Assembly: GCF_010092445.1 (NCBI RefSeq)
Contig: NZ_CP048031.1
Coordinates: forward strand, 3,658,001 to 3,722,000
Reading direction: 5' to 3'
Origin: Shewanella sp. Arc9-LZ
Lineage (GTDB): Bacteria > Pseudomonadota > Gammaproteobacteria > Enterobacterales > Shewanellaceae
Length of the DNA: 64,000 nt
Below the pieces are notes generated by a model. It made no database searches, was not told the origin of the DNA, and saw only the letters and a program-made list of their open reading frames with translations. A program made the position numbers and the translations under genes. Below, in pieces: positions 63,493-64,000 of this stretch (position 1 is the stretch's first letter; every line of letters begins with the position of its first letter).

Positions 63493-63553
63493 ACGGTAAA
63501 ATAGCATGCTGTTCTGGTGAATATTTTGCCCCTAAACTTTGGAAATCAGGCTG

Positions 63554-64000
63554 ATGACACAGTTCGAAGGTTCACATATCCTTTCAGTAAGCCAGTTAGA
63601 TCTGGATTCGATTAACACTATTTTTAATGTTGCTAACAAAATGACCCCTTATGCTTTGCGTGAAAAACGCACCAAAGTGTTGGAAGGTGCCATTTTAGGC
63701 AATCTTTTTTTTGAACCTAGCACCCGTACTCGTGTCAGCTTTGGCTGCGCTTTCAATTTGCTTGGCGGACATGTACGAGAAACCACCGGAATGGCATCAT
63801 CGTCATTATCAAAAGGCGAGTCCTTGTATGACACGGCTAGAGTACTATCAACTTACTCAGATGTGATTGCCATGCGTCACCCAGATGCCTACTCCGTCAA
63901 AGAGTTTGCTGAAGGCAGCCGAGTGCCAGTGATCAATGGCGGTGATGGACCAAATGAACATCCAACTCAAGCCTTGCTGGACTTATTTACCATCAAAAAA
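63554..64000 (+). CDS. pyrB: aspartate carbamoyltransferase catalytic chain, 5' part
   Basis: PyrB joins carbamoyl phosphate and aspartate, the first committed step of pyrimidine synthesis. The 149 visible residues include the carbamoyl-phosphate motif FFEPSTRTRVSFGCAFNLLG, SSSLSKGESLYDTARVL, MRHPDAYS and NGGDGPNEHPTQALLDLFTI. The frame starts MTQFEGSHILSVSQLDLDSI and is open to the window edge, so the second half lies outside. The start ATG 63554 is preceded by AGG three bases upstream. The FEPSTRT motif and DGPNEHPTQ box exclude ornithine carbamoyltransferase. Confidence 0.95.
   Translation, partial: MTQFEGSHILSVSQLDLDSINTIFNVANKMTPYALREKRTKVLEGAILGNLFFEPSTRTRVSFGCAFNLLGGHVRETTGMASSSLSKGESLYDTARVLSTYSDVIAMRHPDAYSVKEFAEGSRVPVINGGDGPNEHPTQALLDLFTIKK

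Overview
The window comes from a low-GC gammaproteobacterial chromosome, almost certainly a Shewanella. The evidence is gene order (corC-like / acpS-pdxJ-recO-era-rnc-lepB-lepA / rseCBA-rpoE / nadB; rppH-ptsP with mutH divergent; oxyR beside an orphan Hpt protein; gltBD; mtnN; tyrS-mepM-anmK; erpA; ClC; pyrB) together with lineage marks: a free-standing HptA phosphotransfer protein, the Vibrio/Shewanella type of ThyA, and small repeats without genes. No rRNA, tRNA, CRISPR array, phage or intact transposase was seen.

Layout. 1-890: 3' part of a CBS/CorC-domain protein. 895-11.9 kb, minus strand: an Mpo1-like protein, then genes transcribed from rpoE back to acpS: the envelope-stress module rpoE-rseA-rseB-rseC behind a recognisable sigma-E promoter, lepA, and the tightly overlapping set lepB-rnc-era-recO-pdxJ-acpS. 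Two repeat elements interrupt this block, one between lepA and lepB and one just after rseC. 12-18 kb: nadB; nhaR-sdhE-ygfX; nhaA with a small exported partner; thyA. 18-28 kb: a TSUP permease, ptsP and rppH on the minus strand, mutH divergent, a membrane class III nucleotide cyclase, oxyR, hptA and a YhcC radical-SAM gene. 28-34 kb: gltBD with a long regulatory leader.

34.4-51 kb looks like an accessory block between gltD and mtnN. It holds a PilZ protein, a cytochrome c/FTR1 iron permease behind a Fur-like box, a small DoxX-like membrane protein, a TonB-dependent receptor, a TVP38-flavoprotein disulfide reductase fusion, a DUF547 protein, a YnjBCD-type ABC importer, a YnjF CDP-alcohol phosphatidyltransferase, a fatty-acid-hydroxylase-family membrane enzyme and a soluble CZB chemoreceptor. 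51-64 kb returns to core genes: mtnN, a CobD/CbiB-like protein, DUF2721, a TRIC channel, tyrS, mepM-type peptidase, anmK, erpA, a ClC transporter and the 5' part of pyrB, which runs off the window end.

The most notable non-coding findings are a dense DnaA-box cluster in the rppH-mutH gap, the same place where Escherichia coli carries the DnaA-reactivating site DARS2; two families of gene-free inverted-repeat elements, one with CTAG/TA ends like IS630/Tc1-type MITEs; ArgR- and LiuR-like sites upstream of gltBD; three 12-bp tandem TATA-like repeats before pyrB; and a small 30-residue ORF overlapping the start of the ClC gene. All functional statements are from sequence pattern and family knowledge; no database search was run.
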